DNA of 64,000 nt from Cinnamomum chago (GCA_038049695.1 CP142452.1:109818001-109882000), one strand, 5' to 3'; numbered from the stretch's first letter, positions 20,582-33,417 are shown. The notes: generated by a model from the sequence alone, not told the origin. A program made the numbers and translations.

Positions 20582-23500
20582 TCCACTTCCATACCACCAC
20601 CACCCATGAGTACCTTGATTCATACCCGATCATCATCATCTGAGGTCCTAAGTGTGATACCAATCAGGGTTCAATCAATAGTGGGTGACAGTGGCAGCAG
20701 GAGGATAGTGAGTGCCATTCAAGAACACATTTGACATTGGATATTGGCAAGTCTCTGATGATGGAATATAATTTTTCTTTGAGGACTATGATGCACAAAC
20801 AAAACAATTCCCAAACCAAAGAAGAAAAGGAATTTGAATACTGTACCTCTTCAATGGTTGGTTGTGGGTTTTTCTTAAGCTCAATCGGTCTACCCACAAC
20901 AACGTGTATGGGTTGTCGATAAGGTAATGGAGATCTACATGTATGAGACAAAACAAATATGGTGTTGGCAATTGATATCAGTATGATAAAGCAGTCATAG
21001 TTTATCAATTTCATAGAAGAGAAGATTAACATATACCCAAACATTCCCCAGAAAAGAATAGGCGTAAATCTGAGTATTCTAGCAATGCGAGCATACAAAT
21101 TCCAACTGCATCTGGGCTTCCACCACTTGTAAACATTACTCTGTACATTGCATAATTGGGAAGAAAAATTAGCTACTTCACTTTGGCTACCATCCCACAT
21201 GCACAAGTAGGAATGTCCGAATGGACATGCTGATACCTGACCAAAGCTGAATACTGGAACAAGAGGCTGGCCCATCTGCATGGCTATGCGCACAAATCCC
21301 TTTCTTGCTTTGAGGAAGGCCACCTTGCAGACACATAAATACCAAGGAAAATTATAAAAAAGGCTGTTCACTGGCAAAATAATGCATAAAACATATAAAC
21401 AAATGTGTCAGCTAAGCAAGCTGCCAACCAATGATCTTGATTGGTCATCTGAAGTAAGAGATTGATACCATTTGATTATTAAGACATTGATACCGTTAAA
21501 CAAGTGTAAAACAAGTTCTGCAAGTTTTGCAAGCTAGTTGGTGCCACAAAACAATGGCAAATAAATGAACTTGAATTAGGGAACTATATAAATAGGGTCT
21601 TTGGAAGAGGATAAAGTATACATGAGGGGAACCCAAGAGGCATAAGAAACTAGAAGTGAACAAAACCTCACTTTTCACTTCAACCTCTGCTTGGTATTCA
21701 CTGAAAAAGACTGAGTGGAAAATAAACTACTAAATTTGTGCATTCATTACTGATTGAACGAAGAACTTATGTATCTCATCCTTTTTTGGATGATGAGACT
21801 CAAATGGGAACTCCTAGTAGCAGACAACGGAAGGTCAAAACCAAAATGGGCATGATCTGCATTTACCATGAAAACAGTCCATCAAATGGATAGTTAGGAT
21901 CATCCAATCAATGTAATTTTAGAATCGTGTTCACACGAAAACAGAAATGAAGCATATAAATTTTCTTCATCTACATTTGATTTGATCCATCATGAATGCC
22001 AAATAGGTCAACAACATTTTGTGGAGGGCATTGAACACTGCAGAATGCATTTGGTTTGGAATATGAACACACCAAATTCAAAGCATAGAACAAGCCTGTA
22101 AAGGATAAACATTGTAGGCATAAGACAAACCTCAGAACCACGCTCCATATGAGCAATCTCCCGAGCCCCACCAGGCACTATGATACAGCTATAACCCGAT
22201 TCCAAGTACGACACAAAATTCTTCTTTGTTGCAGGTATAATTCCCAGCCATGTCCAAATTTGCCTGAGGAGTGGTGTGTAAAACACCTAAACATTTTATT
22301 TGAACAAGTGATAAGTGTAAGGTAGCAAAAAATGGTTGGGTAGTTGAAAAAGCACTTGGATAACTAATGACTTCATGTAAGAAAAGCTTACAACACTGCT
22401 TGCAAGAACCTTGATCCTTGGCAGAGGCATGAAACCAGTAAAGTTGGCAAGAGCAACAACACCTATTGGGAAAATTGAATGTGGTTCGAAACCAAAGACT
22501 GCATAAAGATTAGACAGATGAATTGAATCACAACAAAAAAACAAGCATGCTTTCAGTTCTGTTTGTTGCAATAGGAACACGTAGAGCATTTTGTACTAGC
22601 ACAGAATGTAATGGATGGGATAAGGCTTCAATGACGATAGTGATGAAGAATGCATGGATGGATCCCTTTTCCAATCTGCGTCCACTGTTTGGATCTGTTG
22701 AGGATTTTTGGGTTTCCTTCTGTTTTCTTCTATTTTGGTGGTATTTCTCAATAATGTCTGTAGGATTTCTCAATTATTTCTCAATAATGTCAACAATGTG
22801 TGGAAAAGTAGAGTTTCAGAATTCAGCCAAAAGGAATTTGAGCTTGCAATGATCTATCTATCTTATAGTAGAATCCTTTTTCAGCTAACAAGAAGTTGGG
22901 CCCGCAACAAATGCCTGATGAACCGCAGATTTTGCAGAAACTTCAGTTAGGCTACATTCATATGGACGTTGCTTCTTGTTCATTTTGGAAAACTTTACAG
23001 ATAGTTTAACTGACTTCCCATGTCATACTCTGATTGGAAGATCAGATTCATACTTGGGGTTGTGATGTGTGGAACAAAGGACAAAGGAAATGTTTACAAA
23101 AGGATGAAACACAGCCCCAAAATTGGACTGATAGACAGATCTGGACAAACTCTGTTATCAAGTCAACCGAACAATCTATCTTCGAAGAGATCATGGATGA
23201 TTCCATCAATGTGAGTTTTGGACCAGTGACTGCACATGATTTAGATGGCCTGGATTGGAAATTTGGAATATAATGTATGTTACATTGCAGTGCAATCCTT
23301 TTGATACATCCAAAAATGCTTCATAAACCAGAGTTGGATTTAATATTTACTACTTTTTTTTTTCATTGACAGAATCCAAAACGAAAGTTGATTTGATTAT
23401 GGACCGAATTGCAAGTAGGTAGAAAACTAGAGATTCAATGACCCAATTGATGGATCATTACATGTTCTAAGTGGGTTAGAACTTAGAATCAAAACCACAT

Positions 23501-24199
23501 CAGAGAAAAAAAAAAAAAAAAAAAAAGAGGAGGATAAAGACTGACGATGGTGGGATTAGAGTAGTACCGTAAGCTTGGTCTGAATCAAAAGCCTTGATAT
23601 CTTCCACGTGAAGTGTAATGGGAAAATACCCACAAGCGTATTTGCAGATATACCTGGATTTTGGAAGGCAAAAAACAGATCTATATACAGCACAGCAGTG
23701 TGAAAAAAAAAAAAAAAAAACAACATAACAAATACAGAAAAATAAGAGAAGCAAAAAGCAACCAACAAAAACAAATAAAGAGGAGCAATAAAGGATAAAG
23801 TAGGGTGGGAGACCTTGATATGGCCTGCCCCCATTTGCTTCTATAATTAAGAGGAATCACCATAAAACATAACAGCATCCCAAACACCCTGCAATTACAA
23901 AGCAAAAAACACAAATCAAACAAAGCAACAAAGAAGAAGAAGAAGAAGAAAAGAGATAGATAAGAGTATGTCATGTGTACGGACAGGAGGGCGAGGTGGA
24001 AGGGAAGAAGGATGAGAGCAGCAAGGACCAAAGCCACGTTGAAGTGGATGGCACCCAGCCACACTGCCAAAGCCACGATAGTGTGGAAAAGGGAATATTC
24101 CGTCCGATTAAACATCGTTACACTGCTGCTGCTGCTGACGGAGGAGGACAGTTTTTTGCAAGTAGAGCCGCTGCTGCTATGATCTTCTTCTTCTTCCAT
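20310..24199 (-). CDS. DGAT2: type-2 acyl-CoA:diacylglycerol acyltransferase, 9 exons
   Basis: Last step of triacylglycerol synthesis at the ER: acyl-CoA plus diacylglycerol gives oil. Exons (minus strand): 24199-23985, 23888-23814, 23653-23568, 22498-22392, 22286-22131, 21323-21237, 21140-21037, 20934-20847, 20411-20310. Phases agree, giving 339 residues. Family signatures: [36 protein letters not shown] (the plant EPHS form of the HPHG active motif), [55 protein letters not shown] and a C-terminus in LRIL. Two membrane spans lie at about residues 38-90. The N-terminus is Ser/Glu-rich and longer than in Arabidopsis. Intron 1 is 96 bp with a weak donor (GTCCGT) and stays open if retained, so that junction is the least certain. 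Intron 8 holds a GA microsatellite. Confidence 0.94.
20505..20578. repeat. (GA)n microsatellite
   Basis: About 37 uninterrupted GA units in DGAT2 intron 8, some 90 bp before the last coding exon. On the coding strand this reads as a long CT run ahead of the final acceptor. Confidence 0.95.
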
Positions 24200-27100
24200 A
24201 TATAATTATCTCTGACTATATTTGTATTTTTTTCTTTCTTATGATATACAGAAGAGAGAGGGAAAGACACAGCAGCTCTCTCTCTCTCTCTCTGTCTTTC
24301 TTTCTTTCTTTCGTTTTTTGGTCGTTGTTTGCTGTTGTTGTTGTCGTTGTTGTTGCAGAGACTGTTAGAGGAGACTCGTTTGTTCTTGTGCGTGTGAAGT
24401 GGGAGAGAGGGAGAGGGAGAGGGAGAGGGAGAGTAACGTGGGAATAGATCGGAGAGAGTAACGTGGGAATAGATCTGGTTAGTCCCGGCTCGCTCAAGAC
24501 TTATCTCTACTCTTATAATTATCATTTCATTGTATATCATCCATCGGTGGATGTCATGATCAGTCTACATCTAAAATCATAACCGTTGAAGTAGGAATTT
24601 TCCACCTTTGTAGTATTTTTATTATTATACTCCTTCTCCAATCAGAGTCAAGAAAACATTCTATCTATGATTCGATTGAGTAAAAGGAGTAAAAAATTGA
24701 TTACATAAATAAGTGTAAGATAAATAATAATAGTTTATTTGAACAGCTTGAATTTTAGTAATTGTATTTATAGGGAGCTTGTTTGTTGGTTGTTAGATAC
24801 GGAGAAGGAAAGGTAACTGTTTGTTGTTAGGTACACATGTATTGCGGGGGGGTCACACGAGAGAGAAGACTAGTAGTGAGACTGGTGAGGTGAGGGTGCC
24901 ACATTATCCGAAACCAAAGATCTCGGACAAAAGTGAACTTCTTATCAACACCATCTCATCCTCATTATCATTTTCATTCTCATTCTCATTCTCAGTGACA
25001 GCACGGTTGTTCAAAGAGTAAGAAACTCAACCGTCCCTATTCTTTCATTTCAACTGGTACAAGGACTACTAATTCAATACACATCCACATGACATGATTC
25101 GACCACTATACCCAAATTCAAATGGAAAAAGAATGAGTTGTTTCAAACCCATTCCCCATTCCCCATTCCCCATTCCCCATTCCATCCACATGCTTCATGT
25201 TCTGAATAAACAAACCAACTTGAACACGGACAAATTAATGGCTGGCCGTCTCTCTCTTTTCTTTGTGGAAAATGATTACCCTACAATCACCCTGATAAAT
25301 TAAATCTTAGTTTAATTAATGTGCCATCTATATCTTCCCTTTATCCTTCACCCATACCTATCTCATCTGCATATCCACCTTCCATGCTTCATCCTTCCAG
25401 GTTTTAATATTATCCTTTAGTCAAAACCCAATTTAATATTCCATGCAAGCAAATGGGAAATTGGCAAAAAAATCTTTAAAAAACACATTTTTATCTAAGT
25501 GGCTACAAATTGAAGAAACAAAGATGAAAATGACCATCAAATGAACTTTCTTTTGAGTAGAATATGATTTCCAAGCCACCATCCTAGTTGATCAAATTGT
25601 AGTAAAGTCGTGATCCCATCTACTGCTTTACCACTCACCCATGCAATATTCCTTTTGCAGAAACTCCCACCTGGGAGTTGCTGGAGTGGCATGAGGTATG
25701 GGTTTCCTCCCATGTCTTGTGTTCCAAACCCGTCCCAAATTAAGAACCCACCCCACATTTGCCTGCAGAAACTCCCACCTGGGGGGGGGGGGTTAGTTTA
25801 GCCCTGTTTGGTCGAAAACCTCAAGATACCCATGTCATCATTTGAAAAAAGAAAAATTAACCCACTTTATCATGAATTCCTATAGTTCAATTCCATGCAA
25901 GCCAGCTTCATATAAATAGTACCAAGTCCACACCTGTAGCTCAGCCTAACCAAAAAAAAAAAAACCAACTCTAAATTAGAACAGAGTACTTGTCTATCCG
26001 ACAATAATCTTCACAGCTCCAGCTCCAAGTTGAACCATTTTGCTTCACATTCAAAGTAACTGTTAATGTGGTGATCACTCAAAGGTTTGGACTTTGATAA
26101 TCCAATCATTGTCCACAGCATGTGCAAAGTTGAATCTCAGCAACACCATGAATGAATTCATTTCGGTGGCCTAAAATATTCGTTGCTAACATCATTTTTA
26201 ACATGTGGTAGGGTGTCACTGGTTCTCCCAAACTTCATTCCACATGGACATTTTCATTTGTTTAATACTCTGACAAACCAATAGGCCCATTCGGCAGGCC
26301 TTGATATTGGATTGACGGGCTTGAATACAATTGATACATTGGTGGTGGTAGTAAACTAGTAATTCTCTGCTTCTCATTTCAGATGTCTCAATCATGGAGT
26401 TGGGAACCATACGAAAGTTGTGGCTGCCAAACAATGTAATCAAGATAACTACTCAATGGGAAATAAAAAAGAAGAGATCTCCATCACATCTAATGGTTAA
26501 ACTTAGAAAAGCTTAATGATATGTGGCCCTTTGACAATATTATAACATTCCAGTATCAAAGAAAGTGAGAGCAATGCTCTAATTATGCATTTTCGGCTCA
26601 GAACTCATATGTCTGATGATAAGGCTCTTTGAGAATATTATTCATCCATAATCAAATCATAATACTCTACTCGTGCATTTTTCTTTTCTTCCCGTGCTTT
26701 CTTTTCAGTAAGCTATAAGAGCTGAACTCGCAAACCTCAGCCCATTCAATCACAAGCTTATTATCTTTTCCCTGTTACAAGCAAATCTAAAAGAAAGGTA
26801 TGTGCCTTGACTAATTGCATTCAGCGTACCATCCAGAAAACATTGCATTCAGCTTACAAATATTGGCATCCAAGTTACTTAAACCGAAATTTAATTACAA
26901 TTTTACACCTCATGATACAAGTCAAACAAATCAAAGAATAATTTCTTCATAGTTAAATTTCACATCACTATCAAATTCCAATGTACTACTCCAACAGAAA
27001 TTCTATTGCAAATTTACACCTAATACAAATCAAACAATTCATAGAATTGGAAATTTTTGATAAAGCATTGCTTTGCTCATTATAAAAATCTCTAGATCTC

Positions 27101-27482
27101 CGGTTTCAATTTTAGATAAAGAGTAGCTAACAGCCCTTTGCTCATATTTCGTAGTTTCTAGACTTGAAAGTGCGCAAGCTACTTGATCATCATGGTACAA
27201 AACCAAAACACAAGAATTAAGAAAATAGATTCCATTAGAAAATAATTCTGTAGCAAGCAAATTCCAAAACATAAAAACGTGATAAAGAAGAGAACAAGCT
27301 AGGATGATAGAGAATGGTAATGAGCAGATGCACCACCAGTGGTTGCCTTGTGTGAAATTATAGATTTGTAACTGAGAAATGGAACATAATAGACAATGGA
27401 ATAAGCTTTGTTAACTAAGAAACATAAGTTTGCATGTGAGCACGTATGCTTACGATAAGTGTGACAAGAGGCTTGTTGGTGA
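24200..27482. other. DGAT2 upstream region and spacer
   Basis: The likely DGAT2 leader and promoter (24200-24550) are purine/pyrimidine-rich: CT runs, GTT repeats, GGGAGA repeats and a duplicated 20-mer (24431-24450, 24456-24475). Further right are seven-base ATTCCCC repeats (25150-25185) and a 20-bp direct repeat TGCAGAAACTCCCACCTGGG at 25656 and 25764. The rest to 27482 is AT-rich with no gene that I recognise. Confidence 0.5.
24408..24475. repeat. GGGAGA array and duplicated 20-mer in DGAT2 5' region
   Basis: A short (GGGAGA)n array is followed by GAGTAACGTGGGAATAGATC in two copies 25 bp apart (24431-24450 and 24456-24475). It lies 230-280 bp upstream of the DGAT2 ATG, in the likely leader or core promoter. 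Confidence 0.8.
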
Positions 27483-27790
27483 CTATAAGGAATTTAAGAA
27501 TCTGAGACAGGCAAGCGGAAAGAATTTTACGAGCCCTATAACTGCATCTAAATATGTACTGTTTTTCAAAAGTTTCACTGCTAAGAAAGGTTGTATGTAC
27601 ATTACTTCATCTTTTCCTCTGCTCGTCCTTGGCAGCATGTTCATAACAAGAAGAAAACAACGTTTAATAAGGCAGTCAGTTATGAAAGGGGACTTTTCTC
27701 CTCGTCCATTTCTTTTTTTCCAAATTTCAAACAGAATTTCATCAGGTCCAAGAATACCTTTCTTGAGAATTGAAACTTCCTCCAAAAGAC
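27483..27790 (-). mobile_element. decayed LINE fragment, RTE-like reverse transcriptase
   Basis: The minus-strand frame reads EEVSILKKGILGPDEILFEIWKK in pieces. The run LGPDE followed by EIW recalls the conserved GPDxIPxE-W motif of plant RTE-type reverse transcriptases, and a shifted frame downstream has a YRARK-like segment where the family has NYRGIK. There is no complete domain, no poly-A end and no target duplication. This is a small remnant, called on motif resemblance only. Confidence 0.38.
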
Positions 27791-28225
27791 TTTACCCAGT
27801 TCTGCAGATCAGTTCGGGTTGTTTATCATTGGTCCAACTTGTAGTCGTCTTTGTCATGTGAGCACAGTTGGAAATGAATTATTCAAACTAAAAAAATAGG
27901 CCATCTGATACATTCGACCTCTACGAGACAAAATACAGAGACAAAAACCACCCATTTTGCTTTCATAGGCACATAAGATGTTTCATAAAGAACGTTATAC
28001 CTTCATTGTTATAAGTATAATATTGGAGTTCATATTTCCTAGAGCAGGCACTAGGAAATAAATGTGCACGGAACAAAACATATCTATCAGTTCTATGGAT
28101 TGATTTAATCACTCCATGGATTGACACAATGTCGTATCCCTGAAAGGAAAGCTGAAAAAAGTTCTCTTTAAGAGGGGGACAACAAAATGCTCCCTGCTTA
28201 TCAAAATAAAAAACTTCCATAAAAC

Positions 28226-30637
28226 TCAATTAGCAACGAATTCCTTCATGTTCTTTAACCACCTCAAGTATTCTCTATTATCCTTGCCGACCATGTACTG
28301 TTGCAATGAATTTGTGAGAGAGCTCTTGATCCCTCTTACTTCTAGATACTTGTAAAAAGCTTTCTGCAAGTCCTCATCCAAATCCCTGACACAAGGGGAA
28401 AAAAAGAGGTTAAAAGACAAAGAAAGAGACTCTTTTCCCTATTCAACTCATCTCATGAGTCATGACATTACTTTTTCTAACATTTTTTCCATACACTGAT
28501 GCCCAAAACTTTTTTAGCGTCTAATTGACACACCAAATTCATTTTTCTGTCTTTGATTGATGTCCAAATAATAGTTTTATTTTGATTTGAACCTATTTAA
28601 AAAAAAAAACTAACCATTTTGTCTTAGTCAGACAAAGATTCGTGAATCTCTTTTCTGAGTTCTAAATCAATATTAACCTTCCAGGAAAAGGTTTTTAACT
28701 GATATTTTATGATAGAAGAGGGTTGGGTCTAGCGAGCATCCGCCTAGAAAGAGGGCAGGGAAAACTCTAAAGGATTGGGTATGCAGTGGTGTGCAAGTCC
28801 CACATCAGAAATGTACAAGTCCTGATCGTGAGTATGTAAGTGAGGCCTGACCTTAGCCTCATATGTGGCCTTTTAAAACTTTGCAGCAAGATTTGGTTGA
28901 AATCCCATGAGCTAAAGTAGACAATATCATTGGATAGCGGGCCCAGATCATTACAAAAACCTTCCTTGCTAGAAGAGAAACTATTCTCTATAGAGCATAA
29001 ACAAGTTCCTTATTGTGCATTGAGCCATTGAGGCAGTTCCACACGACACCCATAATTCAAATGATCAAAACTTTTAATATGATAAACTCTATTTTGATGA
29101 ACCATGTCTCAAAACCTACTCTAATCCAAGTACCATCACACTCTTATCATTGGCCTCAGAACAGAAACAGCAAGTGACACACATCAAGATCCACATTCAA
29201 AGAAAAGAAGCTACTAAGATCAGACGACCAGGATCTTCCAACCAGAGGCAATTTAAGGCATATGGTCATCCAAAAATGAAGCTCATTAGATAAAAAAGTC
29301 TGATCTGCAAACCAAATGACCCTCTGCACAGGCATGGTGATCGGCAGATAATTTTGCGATCTGTATGTACTCTTTTACCTGTTTAAGATTTAGGTACATC
29401 ATTAAAAAAAAGTTTCCATGTTTCTTTTATCAATACAAGTTGATCATTAAAAAAGTTACATTGATAGCCAGAGAGCATAATTTGGATAGATGGCAACATT
29501 CATAAAAGAATCTTCATTTGTCAACACAAACAAATCTCTTTCCACTTCTAAGACAAAGAAACCTATGTGAATATCTGTTTTGCATTAAAAGCTGAAACTC
29601 ATTTCTTAAAAACCTCTTTGTTTCCTTTTTTTTTCCATTTAAGTTAATTCTATTTGTCACCTCAAACAAATAAGAGAGAGAGGAAAAAGTATAAAACAGA
29701 TACTTACGAAAATTCTAGTCCTTCATAGGCAATCTTATCTGCTGAAACCTCATTGCCTTTGATTAGCATTCTGTCAATGGTGATTTCATTTGGATAAGCA
29801 GTGCAACAGAATTCCAAATGAGGCCCTTTCCCTTTAGCAACTGCCACAATCAGTGAAACATTTGGCTGGTGCTTATCCATCTCATCATTATCATCACCAC
29901 TTTGAGCATCATCTTCATCATCCTCTTCGCCTTCACCCTCAATATCTGTCATGTGAACTTCAACTTGAATGCTTTCACCTGCAAACTCCCGTTTCAAGGT
30001 GATGGTCTGTTCTCCAGGATTGTCCACGATCTCAAATGGAGACAAATCAGGCAAACCCTGCCAAAATAATTATATCAAGTAAATCCCAAGTGAACCCTGA
30101 ACAGCACCACTCAGCTCGAGCACCGATTTCATTATTTAAGGGCCTGTTTGTTTGCAATTAGAACACATGGGAATTCAATACATAGGATTTTTTTTTTTTT
30201 TTTTTGAAGTGGTTAAAAATGAAGACCAAAAGGATAAGTAAGGCTAGGTGTTCACATTTCCTTTGATTCTATTTTAATAAAATGAAAGGTCATTTGATGC
30301 TAAGTTTTGAGGATTCACATTTGATCTTCATTTTAATAGCTTCGTTAAACAAAGTTACCAGATCGAGTTGGTCGGATTCTTCTTCAGAGCATTTGATTTC
30401 CGAGTCAAGGACTCGCTTGAGGGTTTCATCAGCTCCGACCTTTTCAGCAGAAGAAGAAGAAGAGAAGCGGAAGGAGAGAAAAGGAGAGGACCCTTTTAGG
30501 GATTTTCCCAAGAGCAGAGAAGATGAAACTACAGACGAAGAAGAAGATGAGGAGGAGATTGAGAGAGATCGGTGTTGGATGGACGCAAGTGAGGAAACGA
30601 GAGAGAGTCGAATTGATTTGCGAAGGACTGAAGACAT
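28226..30637 (-). CDS. mitochondrial glycoprotein family (MAM33/p32-like) protein, 3 exons
   Basis: Acidic mitochondrial matrix protein of the MAM33/p32 (gC1qR) family, which forms doughnut-shaped trimers and is linked to oxidative phosphorylation and mitochondrial ribosome assembly. Exons (minus strand): 30637-30359, 30057-29708, 28385-28226; phases agree, 262 residues. The N-terminus MSSVLRKSIRLSLVSSLASI followed by long Ser runs is a typical matrix-targeting presequence. The core has LPDLSPFEIVDNPGEQTITL, an acidic stretch EGEGEEDDEDDA, LEFCCTAYPNEI and the family C-terminus LQKAFYKYLEVRGIK / REYLRWLKNMKEFV. I chose the ATG at 30637 over one 60 bases upstream because it begins the presequence. 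Intron 2 holds a TRIM-like solo LTR; a Harbinger end lies about 110 bp upstream of the start. Confidence 0.92.
28790..28955 (+). mobile_element. solo-LTR-like block of a Cassandra-related TRIM
   Basis: A 166-bp block from TGTGCAAGTCCCACATCAG to CCCAGATCATTACA in MAM33-like intron 2. It shares three islands in order with the Cassandra LTR in this window (AGTCCCACATC, GGCCTTTTAAAAC, GACAATATCAT) but lacks the 5S-like segment. It starts TG and ends CA, like an LTR. There is no second copy, primer-binding site or target duplication. Fossil; ends approximate. Confidence 0.5.
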
Positions 30638-30744
30638 TTTTTCTCCTTCTCCTTCTCCTTGTAGGGTTTTAGGGCATGAATGAATGAATGAAAGCAAGGT
30701 TTAACAAAATCTACAGTGTTCTATCAGTATCTATAAATTTTTTA

Positions 30745-30758
30745 GGTTCTGTTTGGCA
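30745..30758. repeat. candidate left terminal inverted repeat of Harbinger
   Basis: GGTTCTGTTTGGCA next to TTA. It lies 107 bp upstream of the MAM33-like start codon and faces that gene's promoter. Confidence 0.5.
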
Positions 30759-30999
30759 ATTTTGATATGTTTGTAATTTATCTGGCTCAAATAGACTATT
30801 TTAAATAGATCTATTTTAAATAGACTCCTTTCCAAACAGACCGTTTGGTAACACATTCGGTATATTTAATTCAAATAGATCTATTTGATAAAACTTGTTT
30901 GGTAAATATAAAAAAAAAGAGCTTATTACAGAGGCATTTCTTGTCTTTTCCAAAAAAATTAATTTAGGAAAGAAACTCAAATTGACATCCATTACAAAT

Positions 31000-33100
31000 T
31001 ATTTTTAAATTCATTCAAATAATGTATTATTAACTGGAATAAATGAAGCTGCAATAAATTGTGTGTCTTGTCCAAATGGTGGGCCCCATGACTGGAATGA
31101 TTTTGTCCGTCCAATGGAAGAAAAATATAAAATGAACCAAGCTATGTCTTGATCCACCAGATTGTTAAAATGGAGTGCCATAATCCTCTTCAGGTTACCA
31201 CTTGCTTGGGCCCATTAGATCACAGCTCTGGGCTTCAAGATGTGCCCCTTGTGACAATGGTTGTCTCATAATTGAGAGTCCCTAATAGATTTCTTTCCTA
31301 CGTGAGCATGCTTTTCTTTCTCGGTGCGAATAAAGATTCTTTGTTTCCTTTTCTCTGTTTTTAAAATATGGTTCCCAGTGGGGGCCGGTTGAAGAAAAGA
31401 AAGTTTGCGGGGTGGAATTCCATCATGAGGCCCACCTACATGAGGGTGCCCCTTTTTCTTCTAAGTTGGACCGGTGGTGAAGAGTGATGCTAAACTTGAA
31501 GATGTATGGTCAATTCCTAGACAAGTGTGATACTAAAGGTACCATGGGAGCTCATTTTTTACTATAAGAATTTTCAATAGATGGGCCCACCCCCACCATG
31601 GAGTCCCAATCCTTTTTCACTTCCACTCACCATAGAGTCCCAATGAGCTGAACAATCAGAGGATCCGGAATGAGCCCTCATCCTAAATGGTTTGCCAGTA
31701 CATAATCATTCACTCAAAAAGGCTTTTTGTGTGAATGTGAGATTTCGTGCTCTACAAAAATCTGTTTCTGTAGATTCATACGTTTCATATGAAATCCAAA
31801 TTGCAAATGGTTGTTTATCTTTTTGGTCATTTTTACATGTTGTGCCAACTAAACTTTTGGCTGGCCAATAGAAATTGCATTTCAAAAACCTATTCTCTTT
31901 GAAAAAAAAAAAAACCCATGAGAGAGATCTGGTGGGTGTTGATTATGCTCTAATTTTAGTGGATGTTTGATTTCTAATCCATGGCCTGATTGATTGGGTT
32001 ATTTTTTACAAAGCTAGTTATCAATTTGAACAAAAAAAATATTGTTGGCTTGAAGGGTTTGCTTGTATGTTTAAGGAACCTTCAGATTGTCAACCAAAGG
32101 TGAAAACAAAGCTCCATCAATGAATAAGGTTTCTTTCTTGCCTTCTTTTTATCATTTTATACTAAAATCAAACCTATTCTAATAAAGATTTCCTGGATTC
32201 TCCATTTCCTGTCAGCTCAATAGAAACTAGGCAGCTTGAGATGCAGAGGAACTTGATTATTGGTAGTCTAAAAAATTAAATTTCTTAAGGTGTTGCCACT
32301 GAATTCACCTGCTATTGACGGGATCTCTGCCACAAGGACACTAATCACTCTTAAAAGAAAATACAAAAAAGGATATAGATCTCACTCTTTTTAGCTAGAT
32401 ACCACATCTCACTCTTTTCCTATCTTGTATTTGTAAAAGTTGCACATATACACCTTTAAAACGATCTGAAGTGAATGCTATTATGGTATAAGAACAAGTT
32501 TACAGATCTTATATTCACACAACCAATCCTCCAATACTGCTGCTTCAGTAATTTTAACACAGAACAAAACAAGTCCTGAATGCAAGTGAGACTAATGCAA
32601 CTACCTTTTAGAATATAATTATTCATCAATGAAGCATCTTCTACTTTCTCTAAAAAAACAGAGAATTTATTAGAATGGATCCTCTGAAAAACAGAGAATT
32701 AAAACAAGCTTTTCATTTCTACTTTGCAGAAGATGTTGCATGCAAGCTATATTAAACACTCAAAACTAGTACAAACCCCATTATCAAACAGCAATCCCTG
32801 TCATAAAAAAAAAAAAAAACTATATATGATAAGAACATGAATAGAGGTACAAGAATACCTTTGTTCATAAACTGCCAAAGCCTTCCCAAAAATCTTATCT
32901 TCCTCACAGCTCCAATCTGAGTGAACCCCACAAACCATTTTTCCTTCCATCATTTTACAAGTCATCTCTTACTTTAATTCCCAAAGCTTGTTCACACAGA
33001 GACTCAAGAACCCAACTTTCCAATTCTTATGAACACAATGGGAGGAACTTCAAAATGTTCAAAAAAAAAAAAAATGCAAGCCCATCTACAAGAAGATGGT
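31000..33100. other. non-coding left part of the proposed Harbinger span
   Basis: AT-rich sequence with no reading frame I recognise and no terminal repeats of another element that I can see. Phrases such as GGTGGGCCCCATGAC look like ordinary intergenic DNA of this genome, which is a reason to doubt that the Harbinger element truly extends to 30745. Confidence 0.4.
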
Positions 33101-33127
33101 GGAAAGGAAGAAGGGAAACAAAAAGAT

Positions 33128-33337
33128 AAGAGAGACAAAAGGAGGCATATGGAGTTGAAGAGGTTATATATTTACCAAAAAAATGTTTCTCCATACATTG
33201 TTATTGCAAAACCACCCCATCATCATCAACATTAAGAGAATCATTTCAAGAGAGACAAAAGGAGGCATATGGAGTTGACGAGGATATATATTTACCAAAA
33301 AAATACAAGCCCATCCACAACTATTGTAAAACCACCC
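33128..33337. repeat. 120-bp-period partial tandem duplication
   Basis: AAGAGAGACAAAAGGAGGCA and about 36 further bases at 33128-33183 recur exactly 120 bp later at 33248-33303 with two differences. A TATTG-AAAACCACCC block recurs at the same spacing (33201, 33321). It lies just past the transposase stop, in the 3' part of the Harbinger element. Confidence 0.8.
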
Positions 33338-33417
33338 AAAGAAGATGTCCTCATTTTTCACTTGTCTTCTGTTTTTTAAAGAGTGAATTGAAGACAAGGA
33401 AGGAGATGCCACTATCA

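Noticed and set aside
20664-21377. 237-residue minus-strand reading frame
   Set aside because: It is DGAT2 exons 6, 7 and 8 read through their introns; the supported exons are smaller.
23500-23834. Phe-rich minus-strand frames near DGAT2 exons 2 and 3
   Set aside because: They arise from A/T homopolymers in introns.
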